From: Corynebacterium atypicum
Lineage (GTDB): Bacteria > Actinomycetota > Actinomycetes > Mycobacteriales > Mycobacteriaceae
Direction of reading: 5' to 3'
Assembly: GCF_000732945.1 (NCBI RefSeq)
Contig: NZ_CP008944.1
Location: forward strand, 1 to 64,000
Length of the DNA stretch: 64,000 nt
How positions within the stretch are numbered: position 1 is the first letter of the stretch; every line of letters starts with the position of its first letter. The notes below the pieces were generated by a model, which searched no databases, was not told the origin of the DNA, and worked only from the letters and a program-made list of their open reading frames with translations. The translations under genes were made by a program, and so were the position numbers. Below, piece after piece: positions 39,955-49,150 of the stretch.

Positions 39955-41400
39955 CTACCCGGCAGCCTGCAAGGCAGCTTGCAACACGGCGCGCCCGATC
40001 GGTGAGGCCACGCGACCACCGGTGGCGCTCTCGCCCATGCCGCCGCCGTCTTTCACGACGACGGCCACCGCGACGTCGGCGTTCTCGCTTGGCGAGAAGG
40101 CGACGTACCAGGTGTGCGGGGGAGTGCCATCGGCGCCGTGCTCGGCGGTGCCGGTCTTCGATGCGATGTCCGCGCCCGACGCCCCGAACGTGTTGCGCTC
40201 GGAATCTCGCATGAGATCGGTAATCTGCGCGGCCACTTCCGGCGGGACGGCCTGGTTCAGCTTCTTCGGGCCGACCTCGTGGAGCTCCTTGAGGTCCGGG
40301 GCCGTGATGCGCTTGACCACGTGCGGCTCCATTCGGGCGCCGTCGTTTGCCACCGTCGCCGCCATCACGGCGGCCTGCAGGGCCGACATGGTTACGTCGC
40401 GCTGGCCGATCGCAGACTGGCCCAGCGCGGCGGCGTCGGGAAGCTCGCCGACTTCGCCCGCAGCCTGCTCGAGCCCGAGATCGTAGGTTTCACCGACGCC
40501 GAAGGCGCTGGCCATGTCCGCGAACTTCTTCTTGCCGATCTTCTCGCTGGCCTCGACAAAGGCCGTGTTGCAGGAGTGCATGAACGCCGTGCGCAGACTC
40601 ACTTGCCCGCCGCCGGCGCAGGGCTGGCCCGCATAGTTGGTCAGCGTGGTCTCCGTGTTAGGCAGCGTGATCGACGCCGCTCCGGTCACCGGGGTCTCCG
40701 GGGTAAACCCGCTCTCTAAGGCCGCGGCCGTGGTGATGATCTTGAAGATCGAACCCGGCGGCAGAGTCTCTTGAGTCGCGTGGTTGAGCAGCGGGCGCCC
40801 CGGGTCCGAATTCAGCTTGGACCACGTGTTTTCAGACACGTTCGGGTCCGTGCTCGAAACCTGGTTCGGATCGTGCGAGGGCGTCGAGGCCATAGCGAGC
40901 ACCTCGCCGGTGGAGGGGCGCAGCGCCACCACTGAGCCTTCGAAGCCTTGCGAGACCAGCTGCTCGTAGGCCGTCGCCTGCACCTGTGGGCTCAGGCTCA
41001 ACTCGACGTTGTTGCCCCGATCCAGCTTGCCGGCGAGCTTATCGATCCACTGGCGCGCGCCGATCTCGGAGCCGTTGAGCACACCGTTATAGGACTGCTC
41101 GATGCCCGCGGCCCCGTACCGATCGGACAGGTAGCCGGTCACTGAGGAAAACGGCACCGGGGCCGTGGGGTACACGCGGTGGAAGTAGCCAGCGTCGTCC
41201 TTCGTGGATGTTGCCAGCACCTGGCCGCCGGCGATGATCTCGCCGCGCGGGACAGATTTGGCCTCGAGGAAAGCCCGCTGGTTGAGCGGGTTTTGGGCGA
41301 GCTCGTCTTCCCGGAAGACGTGGATGACGCTGAGGTTAACCAGCAGCACCGCCACGAGCACCAGGGCAAAGACAGATACCCAACGGATGGCACGATTCAC
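39955..41400 (-). CDS. pbpA: Penicillin-binding protein PbpA (transpeptidase)
   Basis: A 481-residue class B penicillin-binding protein anchored by one N-terminal span. The transpeptidase motifs are all present: SxxK in LPPGSIFKIIT, SxN in MHSCNTAF, and KTG in ASKTGTAEHG. The N-terminal half contains the dimerisation-type segment SVPRGEIIAGGQVLA. It cross-links peptidoglycan together with the adjacent glycosyltransferase RodA. GTG 41400 follows the RodA stop without any gap (TAG then GTG), indicating tight coupling. Confidence 0.96.
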   Translation of the reverse strand: MNRAIRWVSVFALVLVAVLLVNLSVIHVFREDELAQNPLNQRAFLEAKSVPRGEIIAGGQVLATSTKDDAGYFHRVYPTAPVPFSSVTGYLSDRYGAAGIEQSYNGVLNGSEIGARQWIDKLAGKLDRGNNVELSLSPQVQATAYEQLVSQGFEGSVVALRPSTGEVLAMASTPSHDPNQVSSTDPNVSENTWSKLNSDPGRPLLNHATQETLPPGSIFKIITTAAALESGFTPETPVTGAASITLPNTETTLTNYAGQPCAGGGQVSLRTAFMHSCNTAFVEASEKIGKKKFADMASAFGVGETYDLGLEQAAGEVGELPDAAALGQSAIGQRDVTMSALQAAVMAATVANDGARMEPHVVKRITAPDLKELHEVGPKKLNQAVPPEVAAQITDLMRDSERNTFGASGADIASKTGTAEHGADGTPPHTWYVAFSPSENADVAVAVVVKDGGGMGESATGGRVASPIGRAVLQAALQAAG

Positions 41401-42801
41401 CTAGCCCACCTCCTTGACCTGCGAGAAGATGCCGGTCTGGGGGTTTGCAGAATGCGAGGCCGCGTCGCTGACGGCGCGTTGCGGCTGGGGCGGAGCCGGC
41501 TGTTCGGCCGGCCGCCGGGCGGAATCAGAAATGCGTAACAACAGTCCCAACAAGACGTAGTTGGCCATCAGCGACGACCCGCCCGCAGACATGAACGGCG
41601 TGGTCAACCCGGTCATGGGTAGCAGCGCCGTAATGCCGCCGACGACGACGAAGATCTGGATGGCGATGGTGAGAGACAACCCGGAGGCGACGAGCTTGCC
41701 ATAGGAATCGCGGACCGTCAGCGCGGTGCGGAAACCCCGGGTCACCAGAATCGCGAACATGATGATCACGGCGGCCAAACCGATCAGCCCGAACTCCTCG
41801 CCGATCGCGGCGAGGATGAAATCGGACCAGACGACGGGGATGAAATCCGCCGAGTAACCCTGGCCGAGCCCGGTGCCGGTGACCCCGCCCCAGGACAGCC
41901 CGAACAACGACTGAGAAAGCTGGAAACCCGTCGAATCGTAGGTGGCTAGCGGGTCCATGAAGTTGGCCACGCGCTGTTGGATCTTGTCCGAGATGAGGTA
42001 GACCCCGGTTCCACCGACGATCACCAACAGCGTGCCGATGATCAGCCAGGAGACCCGCGCGGTGGCCAAGAACATCATGCCCAGGACCGTGGCGAAAAGC
42101 AGCAACGCCGGCCCGAAGTCGTTCGAGATAGCCATGATCAAGATGGCGATCGCCCACACCGCAAGCACCGGCGCCAAGTCCCGCAGGCGCGGAAACTCCA
42201 GGCCCAGAAACCGGTAGCCGGCGACGTTGAAGAGCGCGCGTTTGGTAGCCAGCAGCTGCGCAAAGAAGAGCAGCAAGAGGATCTTGGAAAACTCGCCGGG
42301 CTGCACCGAGAACGGGCCGATCGAAATCCAGATGCGCGCATCGGCGTTCATCGAGGTGGGCCACACGAGCGGCAGCGCCAACAGGATAAGCCCCAAAAGA
42401 CCCAGCAGGTAGGAGTATTTGCGCATCACCCGGTGATCGCGGACGACCACCAAGACGCCGACGAGCAGCGCCACGCCGACCATCGACCACATCACTTGGC
42501 GATTAGCCAGGGTGAAGTCGCGGGCCAAGTCGATGCGGTAAATCATGACCAGCCCGATGCCGTTGAGCAGCGCGACGACCGGCAGCATGATCTGGTCGGC
42601 GTGGCGGGCGAAAAAGCACAGCACCACGTGCGCGACCGTGAAAATGCCGACGTAGCCGCCGATCAGCCAAAGGATGTCGGAGGTCAGCGAGTTGCCCTGG
42701 GAGATCTCGAGGTTGACCATCATCGCGGAGATCACCAGGGCAGAGGCGATGAGCAAGCCCATCTCGGTGGGGCGGGAAAAAAGCTTTTTCAACGAGCTCA
42801 T
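41401..42801 (-). CDS. rodA: SEDS-family peptidoglycan glycosyltransferase RodA/FtsW type
   Basis: A 466-residue protein with about ten or more membrane spans that polymerises lipid II. Conserved SEDS stretches include QPGEFSKILLLLFFAQLLA (catalytic-Asp region further on), GLSWGGVTGTGLGQGYSADFIPVVWSDFILAAIGEEFG, and GLTTPFMSAGGSSLMANY. The C-terminal 50 residues are a hydrophilic Pro/Ala-rich tail. ATG 42801 overlaps the pstP stop by four bases. Belongs to the fhaA-fhaB-pstP-rodA-pbpA-pknA-pknB operon. Confidence 0.96.
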   Translation of the reverse strand: MSSLKKLFSRPTEMGLLIASALVISAMMVNLEISQGNSLTSDILWLIGGYVGIFTVAHVVLCFFARHADQIMLPVVALLNGIGLVMIYRIDLARDFTLANRQVMWSMVGVALLVGVLVVVRDHRVMRKYSYLLGLLGLILLALPLVWPTSMNADARIWISIGPFSVQPGEFSKILLLLFFAQLLATKRALFNVAGYRFLGLEFPRLRDLAPVLAVWAIAILIMAISNDFGPALLLFATVLGMMFLATARVSWLIIGTLLVIVGGTGVYLISDKIQQRVANFMDPLATYDSTGFQLSQSLFGLSWGGVTGTGLGQGYSADFIPVVWSDFILAAIGEEFGLIGLAAVIIMFAILVTRGFRTALTVRDSYGKLVASGLSLTIAIQIFVVVGGITALLPMTGLTTPFMSAGGSSLMANYVLLGLLLRISDSARRPAEQPAPPQPQRAVSDAASHSANPQTGIFSQVKEVG

Positions 42802-44333
42802 CGGCTCACCTCCCGGCAATCCACTCCGGGATGCCCGAGTCTGTCCCGCTCCACCGGGGTAGTACCGCCGGGCTGGCCCTTCTCTGCTTGCGGGCGTGGG
42901 TCGGCGCCGATGGTCGTCCGCGGGTCCGCCGTGCGGTTCACGCAGGCGGGAAGCGCGGCGTCGGCAAGCCTGCGCAGCTGCCCGGTGATCTCGTCATAGC
43001 TGCCCGACGGTAGGTTCTCTACCTGGCCGCGCGTCGCCTCCGGGAGATCGGTGAGCCGGAACGGGGTACACGCGGTGCCGCCCGCGCCAGCGCCGGCCGC
43101 GACGAGTTGCACGGAGCCCTCCGGCGACAGGCAGGCCGCCTGGTGCGGGCTATGCAGGTCGCGGCCGAACACGGAGAAGTCCACCCCGCGTTCCACGATG
43201 AGGCGGGACGTCTCGTCCGTGGTAACAAAGTAGGTCTTGCTGGCCTTATCGTAAGTCCACCAGCCCCCGGCGATTACCACCAGCGCTACCATCAATAGCC
43301 CAATGACCAGCGCCCATCGGACTCCCCGGGGGGAGCCGTCCGCGTCCTCGCCGGCTTCGTCCTCCTCGTCTGCTTCCTGTGCGAACCCGGCGTCCGACCG
43401 CGGCCCACCCACACCGGCAGACTGCTGCGAGCGTCGCCCGCCGTCCGCATGCGGCGAGCCAGAAGGTTGGATCGCCTGGGGGCGGCGCCGCAACGCAGCC
43501 GCGCGCCCCGCCGGCGTCTCCGGGTGCGTCTTCTCCTCCTGCTCGCCCAACAGCGCGCCGGCCGTCGCCGGGTGCGTCGGCAACGCTCGAAACCGCTCGT
43601 CGCTGGCGGACCGCTCGTCCTCGTTGACTATGTCGGCGACAACCACGGTGACGTTATCCGGGCCGCCGGAGCGCAGCGCAAGCTCTATCAAGCGCTCGGC
43701 CGCCGTGTCCGGGGAGCCCTCCGCCAGGGCGTCGCGGATCGTCTCGTGCGTCACCGGGTCAGATAGCCCGTCCGAGCACAGTAGCCAGCGATCGCCTGCG
43801 CGGGCGTCGAAAGTCATCAGGGTCGGTTCCACGGGGCAGCCCGTGTAAGCCTTGAGGATCAGCGAACGCCGCGGGTGCGTCGAAACATCCTCCGCGGCAA
43901 GCTTGCCCTCCGCCACCAGTGACTGCACGTACGTGTCATCGACGGTGATTTGCTCCAGCTCGCCGTCGCGCAGCCGGTAGCCGCGTGAGTCACCCACGTG
44001 GCACATCGCCAGCTGGCGCCCGTTGAACAACAGCGCAGTCAACGTGGTGCCCATGCCCTCGTGGTCTGGGTGCTCGCCGACCTCCTCGGCGATCGCGGCG
44101 TTCGCGTCGTCGGCCACGGCGCCCAACAGGGCGGCCATGTCGTTATCGCCAGGATCGGTGTCGAGGCACTCCAGGTGGGCGATCATCACCGAGGACGCAA
44201 CCTCGCCGGCGGCGTGGCCGCCCATGCCGTCGGCCAGTGCCAGCAGGTGCGGGCCCGCGTAGGCGGAGTCCTCGTTATTGCCCCGGACCAAGCCGCGGTC
44301 CGAGGCGACGGTGTAATCCAAGCGAAGCGTCAC
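42798..44333 (-). CDS. pstP: PP2C-type Ser/Thr phosphatase PstP
   Basis: A 511-residue membrane phosphatase that dephosphorylates the kinases and their targets. The N-terminal 240 residues are a PPM domain with metal-binding motifs in VRGNNEDSAY, LLALADGMGGHAAGE, WLLCSDGLSDPVT and SGGPDNVTVVVADI. A long disordered linker rich in Glu/Ala and Arg follows, then one span (WALVIGLLMVALVVIAGGWW) and an extracytoplasmic domain of about 150 residues. It overlaps fhaB by four bases at its start and rodA by four at its end. Confidence 0.96.
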   Translation of the reverse strand: MTLRLDYTVASDRGLVRGNNEDSAYAGPHLLALADGMGGHAAGEVASSVMIAHLECLDTDPGDNDMAALLGAVADDANAAIAEEVGEHPDHEGMGTTLTALLFNGRQLAMCHVGDSRGYRLRDGELEQITVDDTYVQSLVAEGKLAAEDVSTHPRRSLILKAYTGCPVEPTLMTFDARAGDRWLLCSDGLSDPVTHETIRDALAEGSPDTAAERLIELALRSGGPDNVTVVVADIVNEDERSASDERFRALPTHPATAGALLGEQEEKTHPETPAGRAAALRRRPQAIQPSGSPHADGGRRSQQSAGVGGPRSDAGFAQEADEEDEAGEDADGSPRGVRWALVIGLLMVALVVIAGGWWTYDKASKTYFVTTDETSRLIVERGVDFSVFGRDLHSPHQAACLSPEGSVQLVAAGAGAGGTACTPFRLTDLPEATRGQVENLPSGSYDEITGQLRRLADAALPACVNRTADPRTTIGADPRPQAEKGQPGGTTPVERDRLGHPGVDCREVSR

Positions 44334-44800
44334 GGCACCAACCTCACTGTCGTCCGACCGACGCGGATATCCGCGCCGGTAGCCACCCGTTCGGGCTGGT
44401 CGATACGCAGCCCCGACAAGAAGGTGCCGTTGCGCGAATCGAGATCTTCAATAAACCACTCCGAGCCGCGGCGGAACAACCGCGCGTGCCGCCCGGAGGC
44501 GAAATCGTCGCCTAAGACGAAGTCACATTGCTCGCTGCGCCCCAGCACGATGTCATTCCAGCCAGCCAGCTCCATGTGCGAGCCGCGCAGCGGGCCCTCG
44601 GCCACGGTGATGAAGTTGGCCGGGGCTCGCGATTCCTGGGGTTTGCTCTCGCGGGCTTCTCGGCCTCCGCGGCGTTTAGTCTGCGCGGCGCCGGAGGCGT
44701 TGATCGTATCGCGGCGCATAGCGCGCAGTGCGAAGAAAATGAAAAGCCACAACAGCGCCAACAGGCCGATGCGGAAGCCCATGAGAACGAGCGAGTCCAT
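44330..44800 (-). CDS. fhaB: FHA-domain protein FhaB (FipA)
   Basis: A 156-residue protein with one N-terminal membrane span (FRIGLLALLWLFIFFAL) and a C-terminal FHA domain (about 80-156) whose phosphothreonine-binding residues are in LGRSEQCDFVL, SGRHARLF and DLDSRNGTFLSG. FHA domains recognise Thr-phosphorylated partners of PknA/PknB; the mycobacterial homologue links the kinases to the division machinery. Second gene of the operon; its stop overlaps the pstP ATG. Confidence 0.94.
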   Translation of the reverse strand: MDSLVLMGFRIGLLALLWLFIFFALRAMRRDTINASGAAQTKRRGGREARESKPQESRAPANFITVAEGPLRGSHMELAGWNDIVLGRSEQCDFVLGDDFASGRHARLFRRGSEWFIEDLDSRNGTFLSGLRIDQPERVATGADIRVGRTTVRLVP

Positions 44801-44860
44801 TAAGCGCCTCCTTCAAGGCTCCGCCGCCGGCGGGCAGATTGAATCATAAAAGTAAAAAGC

Positions 44861-45907
44861 TTAGTGGTTCTGCGGTCTGATGATGTGAACCTCGATGTGC
44901 GAGTGGCCCATCGTAATCACATCGCCATCGGCGAGCAGCCAGTTTTCCACCGGAGTTTCATTGACCGTGGTGCCGTTCGTCGACTTCAAGTCAGTGAGCA
45001 CGGCGTCCGTGCCGTCCCAGGTGATCTCCGCGTGTTCCCGGGAGACCCCGGTGTCTGGGAGCCGGAGATCGGCCGTGTTAGAACGGCCGATGATGTTCGA
45101 GCCTTCGTGGACGTGGTAGCTGCGCGACGAGCCGTCTTGCAGCAGCAGCGACACGCTGGGCGAGCTGGGCGCGCGCTGCGCGTCTGCGGCCTCGGGTTCG
45201 CCGCGCCAGCGTCCCGCGGTGGGTTCCGGGTCAGGTTCGGGAGCCGGGTAGTCCGCATAGCCGGAGTAGCCGGGGTGCTCCTGGTAGCCAGCATGAGCCG
45301 GGTCCTCGGGCGCGCTGTGTCGGCCCGCGGCGGCCGGGCGATCCGAATGGTCGGGTTGGTCGGGCCGACTCCAGCCGTACCCGGGGCCGGCGGCGGGGCT
45401 CACTTCGGTCGGCGGGAACTGTTGGTTGGTGTTATCCGAGTAATTCATATTCTTGCTTTCTGGGGCCGGGTCCGACTCACCGCCGGAGGGACGGCTATCG
45501 ATGGCGTCGAACCCGCAGCCTTGCGCAGGATGGGGGTCAGAATAAGAGGAAGCACGCAGTTGCCCGGTGCGCATGCCGGTTTCCTCGGCAAGCGTGATGG
45601 ACAGCGGGCCGGCCGGCACCCAGCCTTGGTTGCGGATGTACCGGGTGAGCTGGTCGGCGAAGAGATCGGGCAGGTTGGGATAGGCCTCGGAGAGGTTCTC
45701 GAGGTCCTTCCGGGAGATGCCTACCTGGAATACGTTCGGGGCCTCGGTGAAGCCGTCTTCGGAGTAGAGATTATCTTCAATTTCTTGCTTGAGCAGCTCC
45801 TCGATCTCTGCGGGGACGAGCCGGCCGCCGAAGACGAGCGCGAAAGCGTTGTCGAGGCCGCGCTGCAGGGCGCTGTCGAGGCGCGCGAAGCGGTTAAGGG
45901 TAGCCAC
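44861..45907 (-). CDS. fhaA: DUF3662- and FHA-domain protein FhaA
   Basis: A 348-residue protein starting at GTG 45907 with AAGGAGG at five bases. Residues 1-125 form the DUF3662 domain (LNRFARLDSALQRGLDNAFALVFGG is the family start); a Gly/Pro/Ser/Tyr-rich linker follows; the C-terminal 95 residues are an FHA domain with IIGRSNTADLRL, VSREHAEI and DLKSTNGTTVN. In mycobacteria FhaA binds phosphorylated MurJ/MviN and modulates peptidoglycan synthesis at poles and septum. First gene of the operon; the 0.3-kb region 45908-46209 must hold the operon promoter, but I see no clear motif there. Confidence 0.94.
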   Translation of the reverse strand: MATLNRFARLDSALQRGLDNAFALVFGGRLVPAEIEELLKQEIEDNLYSEDGFTEAPNVFQVGISRKDLENLSEAYPNLPDLFADQLTRYIRNQGWVPAGPLSITLAEETGMRTGQLRASSYSDPHPAQGCGFDAIDSRPSGGESDPAPESKNMNYSDNTNQQFPPTEVSPAAGPGYGWSRPDQPDHSDRPAAAGRHSAPEDPAHAGYQEHPGYSGYADYPAPEPDPEPTAGRWRGEPEAADAQRAPSSPSVSLLLQDGSSRSYHVHEGSNIIGRSNTADLRLPDTGVSREHAEITWDGTDAVLTDLKSTNGTTVNETPVENWLLADGDVITMGHSHIEVHIIRPQNH

Positions 45908-46209
45908 CGGGGCCTCCTTTTCACCCTGATTCCGGTTCCGTGAACACTGACTGCGTTCCCGCTCAGCGCAGCGCTGGCGGCTTCCCAAAGACGGCCGAGG
46001 GACTCGGGGGCGTCTCTGCGGGAAACCGGCGCGCCGGGGCCTACAGGCACACGATGAGCCCATTATAGGGCCAGGGGCAGAAAACTGAGTAGTGATGAAC
46101 CCGTAGAAATGACCGCATTTTTCCCGATAAAATGGCGTTGACGAGGCGATTTGTTGACCATGAGCGTAGCGTCTAGACTGATCAGAGTCGCGCAAGCGGC
46201 CACTTGTTT

Positions 46210-46294
46210 GGGCGAGTGGCGGAATAGGCAGACGCGCTGGCTTCAGGTGCCAGTGTCCGTTAAGGACGTGGGGGTTCAAGTCCCCCTTCGCCCA
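46210..46294 (+). tRNA. tRNA-Leu (CAG)
   Basis: An 85-base class II tRNA: acceptor GGGCGAG pairs with TTCGCCC (one G-T), D-arm with AATAGGCAGAC, anticodon stem CTGGC with loop ttCAGgt, a long variable arm (TGTCCGTTAAGGACG), and T-loop GTTCAAGTC. CCA is not encoded. It separates the fha operon from the accessory stretch to the right. Confidence 0.97.
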
Positions 46295-46300
46295 CAGATG

Positions 46301-46333
46301 AGGGCCCGGGTTCTTAGGAATCCGGGCCCTTTA
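46301..46333 (+). terminator. Terminator after tRNA-Leu
   Basis: AGGGCCCGG and CCGGGCCCT form a strong stem, with additional TTC/GAA pairing inside the loop, followed by TTTA. Seven bases past the tRNA. Confidence 0.75.
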
Positions 46334-46469
46334 CGTGTCGGTAACCTTGGTGGGCGCAGGTATCGCCGTCCCGGTTGTAGGCTTTCACTGTAGCCTCGTC
46401 AGCTTCTCGAGCTGACCAGGAGAATTCGATTTGTTACGACCTGTAAAAGGTCAGATCTAGGAGGTTGCA

Positions 46470-47462
46470 GTGACAGCAAACAAGGTCGTCACGTTTGCGG
46501 AAGGTGATACGGCGAAAAAAGTAACGGGCGAGACTCTCGCTATTGATTCACACGCACATGTTTACCCGGAAAAATATCTTGATCTGTTAGAGCACGCAGG
46601 ACGGGACCCGCAGACGACAAAGATTGCTCGCGGTATGGGTGCAGACTCAAGCGATGAGGATATGACAGAGCGCCTGAACTGGATGGACAGGGTGGGCGTG
46701 GAGATTCAGGTCCTCGCTGTAACTCCTCAGGTGCCAGCCAACATGGATTCTGCTGAATGGATCAACGATGAGTACGCTCGTCTTATTGCTCGTTATCCGG
46801 GCCGCTTTGCTGCCTATGGCGCTTTGCCGCTGCCAAATATAGACGCAGCGCTTGAGGAGCTGCCGCGAGTTTACGACCGGGGGTTCCTTGGGATTTCGGT
46901 ACCGACGGTCTTCTATGACGGGACGACGTTAGACTGCGATGAGTTTGATCCGCTGTGGTCTGCGCTTGACGAGCGGAAGGCAGTGGTAAATATCCACCCG
47001 ACGGGATATGGAGCGTGCTCTCCACTCATTGCCGGTAAGGGGCTGGAGTAGGTCAACGGGGCTCCTATGGAGGATGCGACGGCGACGTTGCTTTTACTGA
47101 AGAAAGGTATTCCTAATCGGTATCCAAACATTCGGTTCCATGTCGGACACCTCGGCGGTGACCTAGCATTTTTGTTCCAGCGAATTGAGGATAACTTTCA
47201 AGATTGGGGCGCCTTTCCTTATTCCCCCCAGGAAACGTTGCGTGGATTATTCTTCGACGCTGCAAATTTCTATGAGCCCGCACTTCGCCTTTCGGTAGAG
47301 GCGTTTGGCGGAGGGCAGATCTTGGCTGGTTCGGATCACCCGTATTTCCAGGGGGATAAGTACGTACGTGCTTTTGACTATATACGTAATTCCACGCTAG
47401 ATAAAGAAGTGTGCTTGTCAATTCTGCGAGGTAATGCTCGCAGATTGTATGGGTGGAAGTAA
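46470..47462 (+). pseudogene. Amidohydrolase-2 family (ACMSD-like) metal-dependent hydrolase/decarboxylase with an in-frame TAG
   Basis: Reading through one stop gives a 330-codon TIM-barrel amidohydrolase. Metal ligands are visible: HAH in IDSHAHVYP (H28, H30), H176 in NIHPTGYG, the FHVGHLGGD histidine and the Asp in LAGSDHPYF. The frame is interrupted by TAG at 47049-47051 (codon 194), where related proteins have Trp before VNGAP; a G-to-A change of TGG accounts for it. A good AGGAGG precedes GTG 46470. The base composition is clearly lower in GC than neighbouring genes and the gene lies right after tRNA-Leu, both suggesting acquisition. Relatives include ACMSD and resorcylate decarboxylases; the substrate is unknown. 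Confidence 0.8.
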
Positions 47463-47500
47463 ATTGATCCTTTTTTGGAATTTGCGATAACCAGAACTGA

Positions 47501-48154
47501 TTAATTTCCTCTTTCCTCTTCGCCGGGAAGAACCGGCTCGAGCTCGTCGCTACCGGGCTTGGAAATGCCGATGTCGTCGCGGCTATAGCGGGTGGGGTTG
47601 GCGACGATCGAGGCCACGACGTCCGCGACGGACTGCCGGGTGACCACGCGGCCGCGGAACTCCTCGCCGCGGTGGGTGACCTCGTAGTCGACGTCGTCGC
47701 CGTCGATGAACCAGGCGGGCCTGAGGATGGTGTAGTCGAGGGCGGAATCTGTAATCATATCGGCGGCCTCGCGGTAGGGGGTGAGGTAGCCGCCGAAGAG
47801 CTTGCGGTTGCGCTCACCGAATTCGCCCGGGACTTCGTCGTAAATGCCGAGGCCCGCGATGAAGATGAGGCGGTCGACATGGTGGGCGGTCATGGCGGTG
47901 ATGATGCCTTCGGCCATCTCATCGACCTCGCCGGCCAGCGCGGCGAAGACGATGTCCTGGCCGGTGATGGCCTCGGAAAGTGCCTCGCGGTCGAGTGCGT
48001 CGCCGGTGACCACGCGGGCGCCGTCGGGGACGTGGGCGATGCGGTCAGTATCGCGGGCGAAAAGCGTCAGCTGACAGCCGGTGACTCCGGCGAGAAGGTC
48101 GATGACGCGCCTGGCGGTACGCCCGCCTGCTCCGAGGATCAAAACGTTAGTCAT
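47501..48154 (-). CDS. NAD(P)-binding SDR-like protein (NmrA/YwnB type)
   Basis: A 217-residue atypical short-chain dehydrogenase. The Rossmann start TNVLILGAGGRTARRVIDLL contains the GxGGRT nucleotide-binding loop; GDALDREALSEAI, VFAALAGEVDE, RLIFIAGLGIYDE and DYTILRPAWFIDG follow the NAD(P)H-binding (NAD_binding_10) family. Relatives act as NADPH-dependent reductases or redox sensors. ATG 48154 is chosen because the beta-strand starts right after it. No operon partner. Confidence 0.85.
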   Translation of the reverse strand: MTNVLILGAGGRTARRVIDLLAGVTGCQLTLFARDTDRIAHVPDGARVVTGDALDREALSEAITGQDIVFAALAGEVDEMAEGIITAMTAHHVDRLIFIAGLGIYDEVPGEFGERNRKLFGGYLTPYREAADMITDSALDYTILRPAWFIDGDDVDYEVTHRGEEFRGRVVTRQSVADVVASIVANPTRYSRDDIGISKPGSDELEPVLPGEEERGN

Positions 48155-48666
48155 GGTTACTAGCCTAAGGAATGAGATCGAAAGGAAGAACGTGCCACCG
48201 AGCAAGAGCTGAATGATCTTTTGCCGGCGTCGGCGCCTCGGGGCCGTGGCGTGAGGACACCTACCGGTCGTTTCACCAGGACCCTGAGCTGGCATTCAAA
48301 AAGCTCGAAACGTCGGATCGGATCGACGCCGAGCTGCGCACGCTAGGCCTGGCGCCGGTCAAATTGGAGGCGATGTTGGCTAGGAAGAGCGAGGCGATCC
48401 TGGCGGCCGCGGCGTCGTGGTTACTAGGAGCATGGGTGAGCCGTAGGAATAGTTGAAGTATCATCTATGTCAGACCTAGTGTTAGCTTCGAAGTAGGGTT
48501 TGCTACGGAAAGTCGTACTGGCGCTTCGACGCCATCGCAGATCACGATGGAGCTAGCTAGGCGGGAGACTAACTAGTGGCTTGACCTGGGGCGCTGCTGC
48601 CGTCGCCGGGACTGTGATTACATTGGTTGGTAAATGTTGCTTCGCTATATAGGAAAGGACAACACA
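48155..48666. other. Intergenic region with decayed coding sequence
   Basis: About 0.5 kb between the SDR gene and the DoxX-like gene. Its left half holds the peptidase-like remnant at 48217-48456; the right half (48457-48666) has the DoxX gene's upstream region with AGGAAAGG close to its ATG. Nothing else recognised. Confidence 0.5.
48217..48456 (+). pseudogene. Remnant of an M20D-type amidohydrolase/peptidase N-terminus
   Basis: A frame without a usable start codon between stops at 48214 and 48454-48456 encodes DTYRSFHQDPELAFKKLETS followed by DRIDAELRTLGL. The pattern YRxxHxxPELxFxExxT...IaxxLrxLG is the N-terminus of M20D amidohydrolases (for example N-acyl-amino-acid hydrolases). The remaining 33 codons do not match the family. 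Best read as a decayed fragment. Confidence 0.4.
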
Positions 48667-49098
48667 ATGGGTATCGCTGACGGCATTCTGCGCGCTGCAA
48701 CCGGCGCTTTCATTCTTAACTCCGGTTGGGGCAAGAAGGACCTGCCCGTCGAGGCCGCCGAGGGGCTGCGCGATTTTGCGTCCACTGGTGTTCCTGTATT
48801 TAAAGAGATGGACCCGGAAATCTTTGGCAAGTTTATCTGCGGTTCCGAGCTGGGTATCGGGAGCGCGCTGTTGTGCCCCCTGGTTCCCAATCGGCTCGCC
48901 GGAGCTGCGCTCGCCACCTTTGGCGCAGGTATGCTCACCATGTACTTTGGCAATGACAACATGACGGAAGACGACGGTATCCGTCCCAGTGACGATGGCA
49001 TTGCGATGGCCAAGGATTCCTGGCTCGCCGCGATCGGTCTCGCGCTCGTGTTCTGGCCCAAGGGCAAGAAGGCCGAGAAGAAGGCGAAGAAAGGTTAA
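48667..49098 (+). CDS. DoxX-like four-span membrane protein
   Basis: A 143-residue membrane protein beginning MGIADGILRAATGAFILNSGWGK, with further hydrophobic spans at about 57-75 (GSELGIGSALLCPLVPNRLAG), 75-95 and 115-135, and a Lys-rich C-terminus. Size, topology and the GxxxL...G layout of the first span resemble DoxX-like proteins. AGGAAAGG lies upstream of ATG 48667. Function unknown. Confidence 0.65.
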   Translation: MGIADGILRAATGAFILNSGWGKKDLPVEAAEGLRDFASTGVPVFKEMDPEIFGKFICGSELGIGSALLCPLVPNRLAGAALATFGAGMLTMYFGNDNMTEDDGIRPSDDGIAMAKDSWLAAIGLALVFWPKGKKAEKKAKKG

Positions 49099-49150
49099 CT
49101 CGGCTCTGCCGTTCCTGGCCTGAGCTGGTCTCAGACGGACGCAGTCGGCC

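Noticed and set aside
45908..46279. N-terminal extension of fhaA to 46279
   Set aside because: The extension overlaps tRNA-Leu and lacks family similarity; GTG 45907 has an excellent ribosome-binding site and begins the DUF3662 domain.
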